Source of the DNA: Aegilops tauschii subsp. strangulata
Lineage: Eukaryota; Streptophyta; Magnoliopsida; Poales; Poaceae
Length of the DNA stretch: 64,000 bases
Direction of reading: 5' to 3'
Assembly (NCBI RefSeq): GCF_002575655.3
Contig: NC_053036.3
Location: 195,456,788 to 195,520,787 of the forward strand
Position numbers and translations under genes: made by a program. The notes under the pieces are model-generated. The model was not told the origin of the DNA and did no database searches. It worked only from the letters and a program-made list of their open reading frames with translations. The stretch's first letter is position 1. Every line of letters begins with the position of its first letter. Shown piece after piece: positions 1 through 12,605 of the stretch.

Positions 1-454
1 AAGACACAAATCAACGAAAACCCTAATGTCACATAGATACTCCAATGTCACCTCAAGTATCCATGGGTATGATTATACAATATGCATCACACAATCTCAG
101 ATTCATCTATTCAACCAACACAAAGAACGTCAAAGAGTGCCCCAAAGTTTTTACCGGAGAGTCAAGACGAAAACGTCTGCCAACCCCTATGCATAAGTTC
201 ACAAGGTCACTGAACCTGCAAGTTGATCACCAAAACATACATCAAGTACATCACGTCAATATCCCATTGTCACCACAGATAAGCACATGCAAGACATACA
301 TCAAGTGTTCTCAAATCCTTAAAGACTCAATCCGATAAGATAACTTCGAAGGGAAAACTCAATCCATTACAAGAGAGTAGAGGGGGAGAAACATCATAAG
401 ATCCAACTACAATAGCAAAGCTCGTGATACATCAAGATCGTGCCAAATCAAGAA

Positions 455-489
<35 letters not shown>

Positions 490-1117
490 AAACACATAGC
501 TACTGGTACATACCCTCAGCCCCGAGGGTGAACTACTCCCTCCTCGTCATGGAGAGCGCCGGGATGATGAAGATGGCCACCGGTGAGGGATCCCCCCTCC
601 GGCAGGGTGCCAGAACAGGGTCCCGATTGGTTTTTGGTGGCTACAGAGGCTTGCGGTAGTGGAACTCCCGATCTAGATTATTTTCTGGAGGTTTCTGTAT
701 TTATAGGAATTTTTGGCGTAGGTCTCATGTCAAGGGGGTCTCCGAGTCATCCATAAGATAGGGGGACGCGCCCAGGGGGTAGGGCGCGCCCCCCACCCTC
801 ATGGACGGCCCGGGACTCTTCTGGCTCAACTCTTTTACTCCGGGGGCTTCTTTTGGTCCATAAAAAATCATCAAAAATTGGCACGTCAATTGGACTCCGT
901 TTGGTATTCCTTTTCTGCGATACTCAAAAACAAGGAAAAAACAGAAACTGGCACTGGGCTCTAGGTTAACAGGTTAGTCCCAAAAATCATATAAAATAAC
1001 ATATAAATGCATAGAAAATATCCTAGATGGATAATATAATACCATAGAACACATCCTAGATGGATAATATAATAGCATAGAACAATCAAAAATTATAGAT
1101 ACGTTGGAGACGTATCA
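1..1117 (-). repeat. 3' LTR (partial) of the minus-strand element
   Basis: Matches the 3' two thirds of the LTR at 4784-6476 and ends at the same GACGTATCA terminus. It contains a (GA)n run at about 459-487. Relative to the other LTR it has an extra tandem copy of about 36 bases around 1018-1083 (the block CCTAGATGGATAATATAATA is repeated), so the duplication arose after insertion or in only one copy. Confidence 0.88.
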
Positions 1118-1132
1118 AGCATCCCCAAGCTT
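1118..1132 (-). promoter_or_regulatory. Polypurine tract of the minus-strand element
   Basis: On the minus strand this reads AAGCTTGGGGATGCT directly before the LTR start TGATACGTCTCC. This is the plus-strand priming site of Athila-like elements and sets the orientation of the element. Confidence 0.75.
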
Positions 1133-3990
1133 AATTCCTGCTCGTCCTCGAGTAGGATAAAAACAGAATTTTTTATGTGGAATGCTACCTAACATATTTA
1201 TCAATGTAATTTTATTAATTGTGGCATGAATGTTCAGATCCAAAAGATTCAAGACAAAAGTTTAATATTGACATAAAACTAATAATACTTCAAGCATACT
1301 AACTAAGCAATTATGTCCTCGCAAAATAACATAGCCAAAGAAAGCTCATCCCTACAAAATCATATAGTTTGGCCATGCTTCATTTTCGTCACACAAAATG
1401 CTCTCATCATGCACAACCCCGATGAAAAGCCAAGCAATTGTTTCATACTTTAGCATTCTCAAAAAAATTCAAATTTCATGCAATATATGAGCGCGAGCCA
1501 TGGACATATCACTATAGGTGGAACAGAGTATGATGATGGAGGTTGTATGGAGAAGACAAAAAGGGAGAAAGTCTCACATCGACGCAGCTAATCAACGGGC
1601 TATGGAGATGCCCATCAATTGATGTCAATGCAAGGAGTAGGGATTGCCATGCAACGGATGCACTAGAGCTATAAATGTATGGAATCTCAACAAAAGAAAC
1701 TAAGTGGGTGTGCATCCAACTTGCTTGCTCACGGAGACCTAGGGAATTTTGAGGAAGCCCATTGTTGGAATAGACAATCCAAGTTCTATAATGAAAAAAT
1801 CCCACTAGTATATGAAAGTGACAACATAGGAGACTCTCTATCATGAAGATCATGGTGCTACTTTGAAGCACAAGTGTGGAAAAGAGGATAGTAACATTGC
1901 CCCTTCTGTCTTCTTCTCTCATTTTTTTGGGCGTTCTCTTTTTTTATTTGGCCTTTCTCTCTTTTTTGGGCCTTTTCTTTTTATTTGGCATTTCTATTTT
2001 TTTTCTCACACAGGACAATGCTCTAATAATAATGATCATCACACTTCTATTTATTTACAACTCAAGGATTACAACTCGATACTAGAACAAAATATGACTC
2101 TATATGAGTGCCTCCGGCGGTGTACCGGGATGGGCAATGAATCAAGAGTGGCATGTATGAAACATTATGCATGGTGGACTTGCCACAAATACGATGTCAA
2201 CTACATGATCATGCAAGGCAATATGACAATGATGAAGCATGTCATAATAAACGGAACGGTGGAAAGTTGCATGGCAATATATCTCGGAATGGCTATGGAA
2301 ATGCCATAATAGGTAGGTATGGTGGCTGTTTTGAGGAAGATATAAGGAGGCTTATGTGTGATAGAGTGTATCATATCACGGGGTTTGGATGCACCAGCGA
2401 AGTTTGCACCAACTCTCGAGGTGAGAAAGGGCAATACACGGTACAGAAGAGGCTAGCAATGATGGAAGGGTGAGAGTGTGTATAGTCCATGGACTCAACA
2501 TTAGTCATAAAGAACTCACATACTTATTGCAAAAATCTACAAGTCATCAAAACCAAGCACTACGCGCATGCTCCTAGCGGGATAGATTTGTAGGAAAAGA
2601 CCATCGCTCGTCCCCGACCGCCACTCATAAGGAAGGCAATCAAAGAACACCTCATGCTTCAAATTTGTCACACAACGGTTACCATACGTGCATGCTACGG
2701 GACTTGCAAACCTCAACACAAGTATTTCTCAATTACACAATTACTCAACTAGCACGACTCTAATATCACCATCTTTATATCTCAAAACAATTATCAAGTA
2801 TCAAACTTCTCATAGTATTCAATGCACTCTATATGGAAGTTTTTATTATACCCGTCTTGGATGCCCATCATATTAGGACTAATTTTATAACCAAAGCAAA
2901 TTACCATGCTGTTCTAAAAGACTCTCAAAATAATGTAAGTGAAGCATGAAGATCAACAATTTCTTCAAATTAAAACTACCGCCATGCTCTAAGAAGATAT
3001 AAGTGAAGCACTAGAGCAAATCACAAACTACTCCAAAAGATATAAGTGAAGATCAATGAGTAGTCGAATAATTATGTAACTATGTGAAGAATCTCTAAAA
3101 TTTAAGAATTTCAGATCTTGTTATATTATTCAAACATCAAGCAAAACTAAATAAAATAAAATGACACTCCAAGCAAAACACATATCATGTGGTGAATAAA
3201 AATATAGCTCCAAGTAAAGTTACCGATGAACAAAGACGAAAGAGGGGATGCCATCTGGGGCATCCCCAAGCTTAGGATCTTGGTTGTCCTTGAATATTAC
3301 CTTGGGGTTCCTTGGGCATCCCCAAGCTTAGACTCTTTCCACTCCTTATTCCATAGTCCATCGAATCTTTACCCAAAACTTGAAAACTTCACAACACAAA
3401 ACTCAACAGAAAACTCGTAAGCTCCGTTAGTATTAGAAAATAAAACCACCACTTAGGTACTGTTGTGAACTCATTCTAAATTAATATTGGTGTAATATAT
3501 ACTGTATTCCAACTTATCTATGGTTCATACCCTCCAATACTACTCATAGATTCGTCAAAATAAGCAAACAACACATAGAAAACAGAATCTGTCAAAAACA
3601 GAACAGTCTGTAGTAATCTGTATCATTCGAATACTTATGTCACTCCAAAAATTCTGAAATAAATTGGTGGACCTGAGGAATTTGTCTATTAATCATCTGC
3701 AAAAATAATCAACCTAAAATCACTCTCCAGTAAAAAATGGCAGCTAATCTCGTGAGCGCAAAGGTTTTTGTTTTTTACAGCAAGATCGCATAGACTTCAC
3801 CCAAGTCTTCCCAAAGGTTCTACTTGGCACAAACACTAACTAAAACATAAAACCACATCTAAACGGAGGGTAGATGAATTATTTATTACTAAACAGGAGC
3901 AAAAGCAAAGAACAAAAATAAAATTGGGTTGCCTCCCAACAAGCACTAACGTTTAACGCCCCTAGCTAGGCATGATGATTTCAATGATGC
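1133..3990 (-). other. Non-coding internal region of the minus-strand element
   Basis: No reading frame of recognisable retrotransposon type. AT-rich, with GCATCCCCAAGCTTA-like segments at about 3258 and 3318 repeating the polypurine tract motif, and the phrase GGTTGCCTCCCAACAAGC near 3928 that is common in Triticeae gypsy elements. Short ORFs here are not convincing. Confidence 0.6.
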
Positions 3991-4800
3991 TCACATAAAA
4001 GATAAGAATTGAAACATAAAGAGAGCATCATGAATAATATGACTAGCACATTTAAGTCTAACCCACTTCCTATGCATAGTGATTTTTTGGGCAAACAACT
4101 TATGGGAACAATAATCAACTAGCATAGGAAGGCAAAACAAGCATAACTTCAAAACTTTAAGCACATAGAGAGGAAACTTGATATTATTGCAATTCCTACA
4201 AGCATATGTTCGTCCCTCATAATAATTTTCAGCAGCATCATGAATGAATTCAACAATATAACCATCACATAAAGCATTCTTTTCATGATCTACAAGCATA
4301 GAAAATTTACTACTCTCCACATAAGCAAAATTCTTCTCATTCGGAATAGTGGGAGTATCATAAGAAACTCGAATACTATAAATTGTTTCCACATTTAAAG
4401 AGTAATGTTTAGAAAAAGGGTAATCATAATCATGACAATTTTCAATATAATCATGACTACTTTTTATAGCATAAGTGTCATCACAATAATCATCATAAGT
4501 AGCAACTTTGTTCTCATCATAATCAATTGAAACCTCTTCCAAGATAGTGGAATCATTACTAAATAAAGTCATGACCTCTCCAAATCCACTTTCATAATTG
4601 TCACAATAAGATTCAACACGCTCCAAAATAGTGGGATCATTACTTCCTAAAGTTGACACTCTTCCAAACCCACTTTCATCAATATAACCATCATAAATAG
4701 GAGGCATGCTATCATCATAATAAATTTGCATATCAAAACTTGGGAGGTTAAACATATCATCTTCATAAAATAGGGGGGCGCCCTGATGTCTACTATGCAA
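3991..4800 (-). CDS. Element-encoded acidic protein of unknown function
   Basis: A 269-codon open frame beginning at the end of the 5' LTR; the first in-frame Met after the LTR is at about 4755 (Met-Phe-Asn-Leu), which is a better start than the Met inside the LTR at 4800. The protein is rich in Asp, Tyr, Glu and Ser (for example YDDYCDDTYAI) in its first half and hydrophobic/basic with several Cys at its C-terminus (CRNCNN, then LCLFCLPML). I do not recognise a catalytic domain. ORFs of this kind occur as extra genes in Athila/Tat-type elements. It has stayed open although the LTRs have diverged, which could mean constraint before insertion or chance. No gag or pol frame accompanies it. Confidence 0.5.
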   Translation of the reverse strand: MHSRHQGAPLFYEDDMFNLPSFDMQIYYDDSMPPIYDGYIDESGFGRVSTLGSNDPTILERVESYCDNYESGFGEVMTLFSNDSTILEEVSIDYDENKVATYDDYCDDTYAIKSSHDYIENCHDYDYPFSKHYSLNVETIYSIRVSYDTPTIPNEKNFAYVESSKFSMLVDHEKNALCDGYIVEFIHDAAENYYEGRTYACRNCNNIKFPLYVLKVLKLCLFCLPMLVDYCSHKLFAQKITMHRKWVRLKCASHIIHDALFMFQFLSFM

Positions 4801-5856
4801 CCTTCTTGTAGACGTTGTTCGGCCTCCAAGTGCAAAGGTTTGTAGGACAGTAGCAAATTTCCCTCAAGTGGATGACCTAAGGTTTACCAATCCGTGGGAG
4901 GCGTAGGATGAAGATGGTCTCTCCCAAACAACCCTGCAACCAAATAACAAAGAGTCTCTTGTGTCCCCAACACACCCAATACAATGGTAAATTGTATAGG
5001 TGCACTAGTTCGGCGAATAGATGGTGATACAAGTGCAATATGGATGGTAGATATACGTTTTTGTAATCTGAAATTATAAAAACAGCAAGGTAACAAGCGA
5101 TAAAAGTGAGCGTAAACGGTATTGCAATGCTAGGAAACAAGGCCTAGGGTTCATACTTTCACTAGTGCAAGCTCTCTCAACAATAATAACATAATTGGAT
5201 CATATAACAATCCCTCAACATGCAACAAAGAGTCACTCCAAAGTCACTAATAGCGGAGAACAAACGAAGAGATTATTGTAGGGCACGAAACCACCTCAAA
5301 GTTATTTTTTCTGATCGATCTATTCAAGAGTCCGTAGTAAAATAACACGAAGCTATTCTTTATGTTCGATCTATCCTAGAGTTCGTACTAGAATAACACC
5401 TTAAGACACAAATCAACCAAAACCCTAATGTCACCTAGATACTCCAATGTCACCTCAAGTATCCGTGGGTATGATTATACGATATGCATCACACAATCTC
5501 AGATTCATCTATTCAACCAACACAAAGAACTTCAAAGAGTGCCCCAAAGTTTCTACCGGAGAGTCGAGACGAAAACGTGTGCCAACCCCTATGCATAAGT
5601 TCACAAGGTCACTGAACCCGCAAGTTGATCACTAAAACATACATCAAGTAGATCACGTGAATATCCCATTGTCACCACAGATAAGCACATGCAAGACATA
5701 CATCAAGTGTTCTCAAATCCTTAAAGACTCAATCCGATAAGATAACTTCGAAGGGGAAACTCAATCCATTACAAGAGAGTAGAGGGGGAGAAACATCATT
5801 AGATCCAACTATAATAGAAAAGCTCGCGATACATCAAGATCGTGCCAAATCAAGAA

Positions 5857-5891
<35 letters not shown>

Positions 5892-6476
5892 AAACACATA
5901 GCTACTGGTACATACCCTCAGCCCCGAGGGTGAACTACTCCCTCCTCATCATGGAGAGCGCCGGGATGATGAACATGGCCACCGGTGAGGGATCCCCCCT
6001 CCGGCAGGGTGCCGGAACAGGGTCCCGATTGGTTTTTGGTGGCTACAGAGGCTTGCGGTGGCGGAACTTCCGATCTAGGTTATTTTCTGGAGGTTTCTGT
6101 ATTTATAGGAATTTTTGGCGTAGGTCTCACGTCAGGGGGGTCTCCGAGTCGTCCATGAGATGGGGGGACACGCCCAGGTGGTAGGGCATGCCCCCCACCC
6201 TCGTGGACGGCCCGGGACTCTTCTGGCCCAACTCTTTTACTCCGGGGGCTTCTTTTGGTCCATAAAAAATCATCAAAAATTGGCACGTCAATTGGACTCT
6301 GTTTGTTATTCCTTTTCTGCGATACTCAGAAACAAGGAAAAAACAGAAATTGGCACTGGGCTCTAGGTTAATAGGTTAGTCCCAAAAATCATATAAAATA
6401 GCATATAAAACATCCTAGATGGATAATATAATAGCATGGAACAATAAAAAATTGTAGATACGTTGGAGACATATCA
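4784..6476 (-). repeat. 5' LTR (complete, 1693 bp) of the minus-strand element
   Basis: Runs from TGATGTCTAC to GACATATCA. Contains a (GA)n run at about 5860-5889. The adjacent internal sequence on the minus strand begins GGGCGCCCCCC; a clear tRNA primer site is not visible, which fits a decayed element. Confidence 0.87.
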
Positions 6477-7591
6477 TAAAGCTAAAGTAGATGTTATTGA
6501 AAAGATGTCGTGTCCTAAAGGTATCAAAGGTATAAGAAGTTTCCTCGGTCATGCTGGTTTCTATAGGAGGTTTATTAAAGACTTCTCTAAAATTTCTAGG
6601 CCTATCACTAATCTCTTGCAAAAAGATGTTCCTTTTGTTTTTGATGATGATTGTGTAGATGCATTTGAAATACTTAAGAAAGCCTTGATTTCTGCACCTA
6701 TTGTTCAGCCGCCTGATTGGAATTTACCCTTTGAAATTATGTGCGATGCTAGTGATTATGCTGTTGGTGCTGTTCTAGGACAAAGAGTTGATAAGAAATT
6801 GAATGTTATTCATTATGCTAGTAAAACTCTAGACAGAGCCCAGATAAATTAGGCTACTACTGAAAAAGAATTTTTAGCAGTTGTATTTGCTTGTGATAAG
6901 TTCAGATCTTATATTGTTGATTCCAAAGTAATTGTTCACACTGATCATGCTGCTATCAAATATCTTATGGAAATGAAAGATGCTAAACCTAGACTTATTA
7001 GAGGGTTCTCCTACTACAAGAATTTGATTTACATATTATTGATAGAAACGGAGCTGATAACCCTGTTGCACACAACTTGTCTAGGTTAGAAAATGTTCTT
7101 GATGACCAACTGCCTATTGATGATAGCTTTCCTGATGAACAATTAGCTATCATAAATGCTTCTTCTAATACTCCATGGTATGCTGATTATGCTAATTACA
7201 TTATTGCTAAATTTATACCACCTAGTTTCACATACCAGCAAAACAAAAAGTTTTCTATGATTTAAGACATTACTTTTGGGATGACCCACACCTTTATAAA
7301 GAAGGAGTATATGGTGTTATTAGACATTGTGTACCTGAGCATGAACAGGAACAGATCCTACGCAGGTGCCACTCCGAGTCATACGGAGGACACCACGCTG
7401 GAGATAGAACTGCACATAAGGTATTGCAATCATGTTTTATTGGTCTACTCTATTCAAGGATGCTCGTAAGTTTGTCTTGTCTTGTGATGAATGCCAAAGA
7501 ATTGGCAATATCAGTAGACGTCAGGAAATGCCTATGAATTATTCACTTGTTATTGAACCATTTGATGTTTGGGGCTTTGATTATATGGGAC
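6477..7591 (+). pseudogene. Decayed gypsy pol fragment: end of reverse transcriptase, RNase H, start of integrase
   Basis: The first part encodes the reverse transcriptase thumb and RNase H start (FLGHAGFYRRFIKDFSKI, then CDASDYAVGAVLGQ with the first catalytic Asp). An in-frame TAG at about 6850 breaks the frame just before the [11 protein letters not shown] motif carrying the catalytic Glu; the [11 protein letters not shown] motif follows. A deletion near 7000 removes the end of RNase H. A further frameshift lies in a T-run at about 7251. The integrase zinc-finger region (CDECQRIGN) follows and the gene stops at GFDYMG, where another LTR begins. This is the host element for the insertions on both sides. 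The sequence closely resembles the minus-strand pol at 20397-21925, so it is the Athila lineage. Confidence 0.9.
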
Positions 7592-9002
7592 TGAGACGTC
7601 TCCAACGTATCTACTTTTCCTAACGCTTTTCCTCTTGTTTTGGACTCTAATTTGCATGATTTGAATGAAACTAACCCTGGACTGACGCTGTTTTCAGCAG
7701 AACTACCATGGTGTTGTTTTTGTGCAGAAATAAAAGTTCTCGGAATGGAATGAAACTTTGCGAGGATTTTTTATTCAATAAATAAGAATTTCTGGAGCCA
7801 AGATCCACCGGAGGGGGGCACCTGGGTGGGCACAACCCACCAGGGCGCCCACCCCTTCTGGCGCGCCAAGGAGGGTTGTCCCCACCTGGTGGCCTCGCAG
7901 ACCCTGAAACCGACGCAATAAAATCCTATTTTTCTAGAAAAAAACAGGGAGAAAGAATTATCACGATCCACGAGATGGAGCCACCGTCACCTCCTATTCT
8001 TCATCGGGAGGCAAGATCTGGAGTCTGTTTGGGGCTCCGGAGAAGGGGATCTTCGTTCTTTGTCATCACCAACCCTTCTCCATCGCCAATTCCATGATGC
8101 TCCCCAGCGGGAGTGAGTAATTCCTTCGTAGGCTCGCTGGTCGGTGAGGAGTTGGATGAGATTCATCATGTAATCGAGTTAGTTCTGTTAGGGTGTGATC
8201 CTAGTATCCACTATGTTCTAAGATTGATGTTGCTATGACTTTGCCATGCTTAATGCTTGTCACTTTAGGCCCGGGTGCCATGAACTTAGATCTGAACCGT
8301 TTATGTTATCACAATTATATCCATCTTTTAGATCCGATCTTGCAAATTATAGTCACCTACTACGTGTTATGATCTGGCAACCCCGGAGTGACAATAGTCG
8401 GGACCACTCCCGGTGATGACCGTAGTTTGAGGAGTTCATGTATTCACTATGTGTTAATGCTTTGTTCTGGTTCTCTATTAAAAGGAGGCCCTAATATCCC
8501 TTAGTTTCCCATATGGACCCCACTGCCATGGGAGGGTAGGACAAAAGATGTCATGCAAGTTCTTTTCATAAGCACGTATGACTATTTACAGGAATACATG
8601 TCTACATTATATTGACGAACTGGAGCTAGTGTCATATCGCCCTAGGTTATAATTGTCTGATGATGAATATCCTCCAACAAGTCACCGATCCAATGCCTAC
8701 GAATTTATCCTATATTGTTCTTGCTAAGTTACTACTGCTATTATCACTGTTACACTTGCTACAGAATACTACAATCACTGTTATTGTTACTATTGATGCT
8801 GTCACCACTATCAAAACTATCATACTACTTTGCTACTGATCACTTTGCTGCAGATAATTAATCTCTAGGTGTGGTTGAATTGACAACTCAGCTGCTAATA
8901 CCTTCAAATATTCTTTGGCTCCCCTTGTGTCGAATCTATAAATTTGGGTTGAATACTCTACCCTCGAAAACTGTTGCGATCCCCTATACTTGTGGGTTAT
9001 CA
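7592..9002 (+). repeat. 5' LTR of the plus-strand Athila-like element
   Basis: Begins TGAGACGTCTCCAACGTATC (the usual fourth and fifth bases are mutated) and ends TGTGGGTTATCA. The segment at about 7917, CAATAAAATC, corresponds to CTATAAAATC in the other LTR, so the probable TATA box has been lost here. It differs from the right LTR by several percent including small indels. Confidence 0.85.
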
Positions 9003-9012
9003 AGACCTTTTC

Positions 9013-9030
9013 TGTCGCCGTTTTCGGGGA
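9013..9030 (+). promoter_or_regulatory. Primer binding site (degenerate)
   Basis: TGTCGCCGTTTTCGGGGA starts ten bases after the LTR. It resembles the TGGCGCCGTTGCCGGGGA site, complementary to the 3' end of plant tRNA-Asp, used by Athila-type elements. Three substitutions suggest decay. Confidence 0.65.
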
Positions 9031-9079
9031 GCATAGCTATATTTGTTGAGTCACTTGGGATTATTATCAATTTATCACT

Positions 9080-11301
9080 ATGAAGAATCTGAAGGATGCT
9101 AAGACTAAGATTTTTCCCTCGAAGACGAGGGGAGGTAAGGAACTGCCATCCAGTTATGCTTTAGATTCACCTTCTATTATAAGTAAACTTGCAACACCAC
9201 CACATGCTATCACTTCTAATATGTCGCAAGTTATTGATGATGCTACTTCTGCTATGGATAATACTTACGATGATGCTAGTAACTTGCTTGATGATAATGA
9301 TGTGCCACTTGGTGATTTTCTTGATAAACAAATTGCTAGAGTAATACAACATGATGTTGTTGAATCTGATGATGAGCTTGAAACTGAATCTCCTGAAACA
9401 CCTGCTAGAACTAGCCTTCCTAGATATGAATTGCCTAAGGTACCGGAAGGTTATGTTATGAATGAGGAGACAACTAGAGATATTCTTGCTTGTTGAGATA
9501 GAGATGATCTAGAGAAATTATTATGCAAGTATAAATAAAAATCTCTGAATGCTAGAATGGAATGTGATCCTAAGTTTGCTACTTCACCTATTTTTATTGA
9601 TGATAAGGATTATGAATTCTCTATCGACCCAGAGTTAATCACTTTGGTTGAATCTGATCCTTTCCATGGTTATGAAACTGAAACTGTTGTGGCACATCTA
9701 ACTAAGTTGAATGACATATCCACCCTTTTTACTCATGATGAGAAAACTTGCTATTACTTTATTCTCAAATTATTTCTGTTCTCATTAAAGGGTGATGCTA
9801 AAGCTGGGTACAATACTCTTGCTCCTGGTTGTGTGCGTAGTCCCCAGGATATGATTTATTACTTCGCTGGAAAAAATTCCCTGCTCATAAGAAACAAGCT
9901 GCTTTACAGGAAATATTTACCTTTGTAAATTAAAGAAGAGAGTCTCCCACAAGCTTGGGGGAGGATTTGCCAATTACTTAATGCTTTGACTGATCATCCT
10001 CTTAAGAAAAATGAAATACTTGATATCTTCTATAATGGACTAACCGATGCTTCTATGGCTTTCCTAGATAGTTGTGCTGGTTGTGTTTTCAGGGAACGAA
10101 CTATTGGACAAGCTGAAGAATTATTGAAAAATTATGATGATTGGACTATTCCTGAACTACCGCCTAAACCCACTCCGAAGAAGAGGGGTATATTATATCT
10201 CATTCCTAAAGATATGCAAGAGGCAAAGAAATATATTCAGGAAAAAGGTATTAAAGCTGAGGATGTTAAAATTTTACCTCCGATTGAAGAAATACATGGG
10301 CTTAATACACCACCACTGCCTAAGGTGGTAGAGGTAAATTCTCTAATGAAGTTCAATGATAATGACAATCCTCACAATATGCACCCTAGTCAATGCCTTT
10401 ATGAGTTTGAAAACTATATTAGAAAACAATATCACTTCAATGCAAATGTTATGGAACAATTGAAATACAATTCTGATATGATTGCTCGCTTGAGCGACTT
10501 GTTATTTAGAATCTCAAATGTTGTTAGAGGTGTTGGAAAGCATGCTTCTATGGTTCAAACTCAGTTAGAACAAGTTGCTAAATCACAAAGAGAGTTGCTT
10601 GATGAAATGAATCATAATATACATGACTTTGCCATTAGAGTTGCAACTAGAGGAGGTAAAATAACTCAGGAACCACTTTATCCTGAGGGACACCCTAAAA
10701 GAACTGAACAAGATTCACAAAGAGTTAACACTGATGCACCTAGTCCTTCTAGAAAGAGGAAAAAGAAGAAGAATGATAGGACTTTGCATACTTCTAGTGA
10801 ACCTAAAATAGAAAAACCTCCTGATAATGATAATGAAACTTCTATCTCTCATGTTGAAACTCAGTCTAGTAATGAACATTCACCTAGTGACAATGAAAAA
10901 GATAATGATGAGGTTCATGAAGACTCTCAACCAAATAATAAAGAACCAGACAATGATGTTGAGATAGAACCACCTGTTGATCTTGATAACCCACAACCTA
11001 AGAATAAAAGATATGATAAAAGAGACTTCATTGCTAGAAACACGGTAAAGAAAGAGAACCATCGGTTCAAAAACCTATGCCTTTTCCACCTAAGTCAACT
11101 AAAAAGAAAGATGATGAAGAATTTGAACGCTTTGCTGAAATGCCGAGGCCAGTCTTTTTGCGTGCTCGCTTGACTGATATCTTGAAAATGCCTCCTTATG
11201 CAAAGTATATGAAAGACATCATCACCAATAAGAGAAAAATACCGGAAGCTGAGATCTCCACTATGCTTGCTAATTACACTTTTAATGATGGAGTACCTTA
11301 A
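9080..11301 (+). pseudogene. Gypsy gag polyprotein, broken by stops and a frameshift
   Basis: Starts with Met-Lys-Asn-Leu at 9080. Homology-like text continues through several stops: TGA at about 9494, TAA near 9536 and TAA at 9926, with a frame change near 11050-11080. The middle part contains the retrotransposon gag capsid region (KLFLFSLKGDAKAGYNTL and the SLPQAWGRICQLL segment). The C-terminal half is highly charged, with a basic SRKRKKKKN run and long Asp/Glu/Asn stretches, then PPYAKYMKDI, a conserved link to protease. It would form the particle and bind RNA in an intact element. There are enough lesions that no functional protein is expected. Confidence 0.85.
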
Positions 11302-11838
11302 AAACATGGAGATCCGGGAATACCAACTATACCTTGCTCCATCAAAAAGAATTATGTGAAAACTGCTTTGTGTGATTTAGGAGCTGGTGTTAGTGTTATG
11401 CCTTTCTCTTTATATAAAGGACTTGATTTGAATAAACTCACACCTACTGAAATATCTTTGCAAATGGCTGATAAATCAACTGCCATAGGTATTTGTGAGG
11501 GTGTGCCCGTTGTTGTTGCTAATGTTACTATTTCGACTCACTTTGCTATACTTGAGATGCCTGAGGATGACAACATGTCGATTATCCTTGGTACACCCTT
11601 CTTGAATACTGCAGGGGTTGTTATTGATTGCAATAAAAGCAAGGTCACTTTTCATATCAATGGTAATGAGCATAAGGTGCACTTTCTGAAGAAACAATTC
11701 CAAGTGAATGGTATTAATGTTATTGAAAAATCTCCGACAATCACTATTGGAAGTTTTCAAGTACCTCTACCTTCTGTTAAAAAGAAATATGAAATGCTTA
11801 TTGTTGGGGACATTCATATCCCCATTGAGGTAACTTAG
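11302..11838 (+). pseudogene. Retroviral-type aspartic protease domain of the gypsy element
   Basis: Follows gag after a TAA. The active-site motif reads LCDLGAGVSVMP, the plant gypsy version of the Asp-Leu-Gly-Ala-Ser catalytic loop with Gly in place of Ser. The flap region and the ILGTPFLNTAG motif typical of pepsin-like retropepsins are visible, followed by VTFHINGNE. The frame is open for 160 codons and then stops at 11836. In an autonomous element reverse transcriptase would continue from here; instead the text goes into non-coding sequence, so the pol has been lost at this point. Confidence 0.85.
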
Positions 11839-12605
11839 TGATTTATGGAAGTTCTTCGGTTTCATGCTAATCGAAAGTGGTTGTTAATAAGACTTGATCA
11901 ACCTTATTAATGGATCATTTTTGAGAGGTATGAAGTTGATGAATTTCGTAAGCACTACCTTCTGTCCCTACTTTTTGTTTTCTGTTTTTATTAGTTAAAT
12001 AAAATAAAATGCCATGATTTATCTGTTTTTTGAATTTCCCGAGCAATAAAAAAATGACCCAAAAATAAAAGTTCTCAGAATGCCCTGAAAATTTAATATG
12101 ATTCTTTTCTGAATATTTCTGAATTTCTGGTGCAAATAATCTCAGAGGGTGGTGCACCAGGTGGGCACATCCCACCTAGGCACGCCCTAGTGGGTTGTGG
12201 TCCCCACGCGGGCCCCCTCACTTATCTATTCACACCACATCATCACTTACCTCCAGAAAAAATTCTCCATCGCTCTCTCTCCCATGTTCTTGCTCTCAAA
12301 CCTGCGGATTTCGATCTCTTTGCCGAAGCTCCGTTTCCAAAACTGTTTCGGGGGATTGTTGCTTGGTATGTGACTCCATCTTTTATCCAATTAGTTTTTG
12401 TTTTAGTGGTTTATATTTTGAATAATTAGCTACTCTTGGTGCTGCTGTAGATGAGCTTGCATGTTGAATTCTTAGAGTTCTAAGTAGTTTGAATGCTTGC
12501 TATGGCCTCTATGGATCCCTATGAGTAGTTTCTATCAATTTTGTGAAGTTTTGTTGAGAAAATTTTGTGGACTAAAAATTTCAGAATTTTGTTCATAGGA
12601 AAAAG
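11839..12605 (+). other. Spacer between protease and extra ORF
   Basis: AT-rich with no long frame. It contains a short segment (about 12060-12240) resembling part of the LTR, AATAAAAGTTCTC followed by a GC-rich GGTGGGCACATCCCACC block, which suggests an internal rearrangement or copied LTR sequence. Confidence 0.5.

Larger units (their letters stand above)
1..6476 (-). mobile_element. Ty3/gypsy (Athila-like) LTR retrotransposon, minus orientation, left end cut by window edge
   Basis: Two copies of one LTR flank about 3.7 kb of internal sequence. The complete right copy starts TGATGTCTAC and ends in CA; the left copy is partial. The polypurine tract lies beside the left LTR when read on the minus strand, so the right LTR is the 5' LTR. 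The internal part holds no gag, protease or polymerase, only one long ORF next to the 5' LTR, so it is a non-autonomous or internally deleted copy. The two LTRs differ at about sixteen positions in the first 420 aligned bases by eye, so the insertion is not recent. The right flank is a pol gene into which it inserted. Confidence 0.85.

Noticed and set aside
1512..2473. Several short frames in the first element
   Set aside because: Inside non-coding internal retroelement sequence, no homology-like text.
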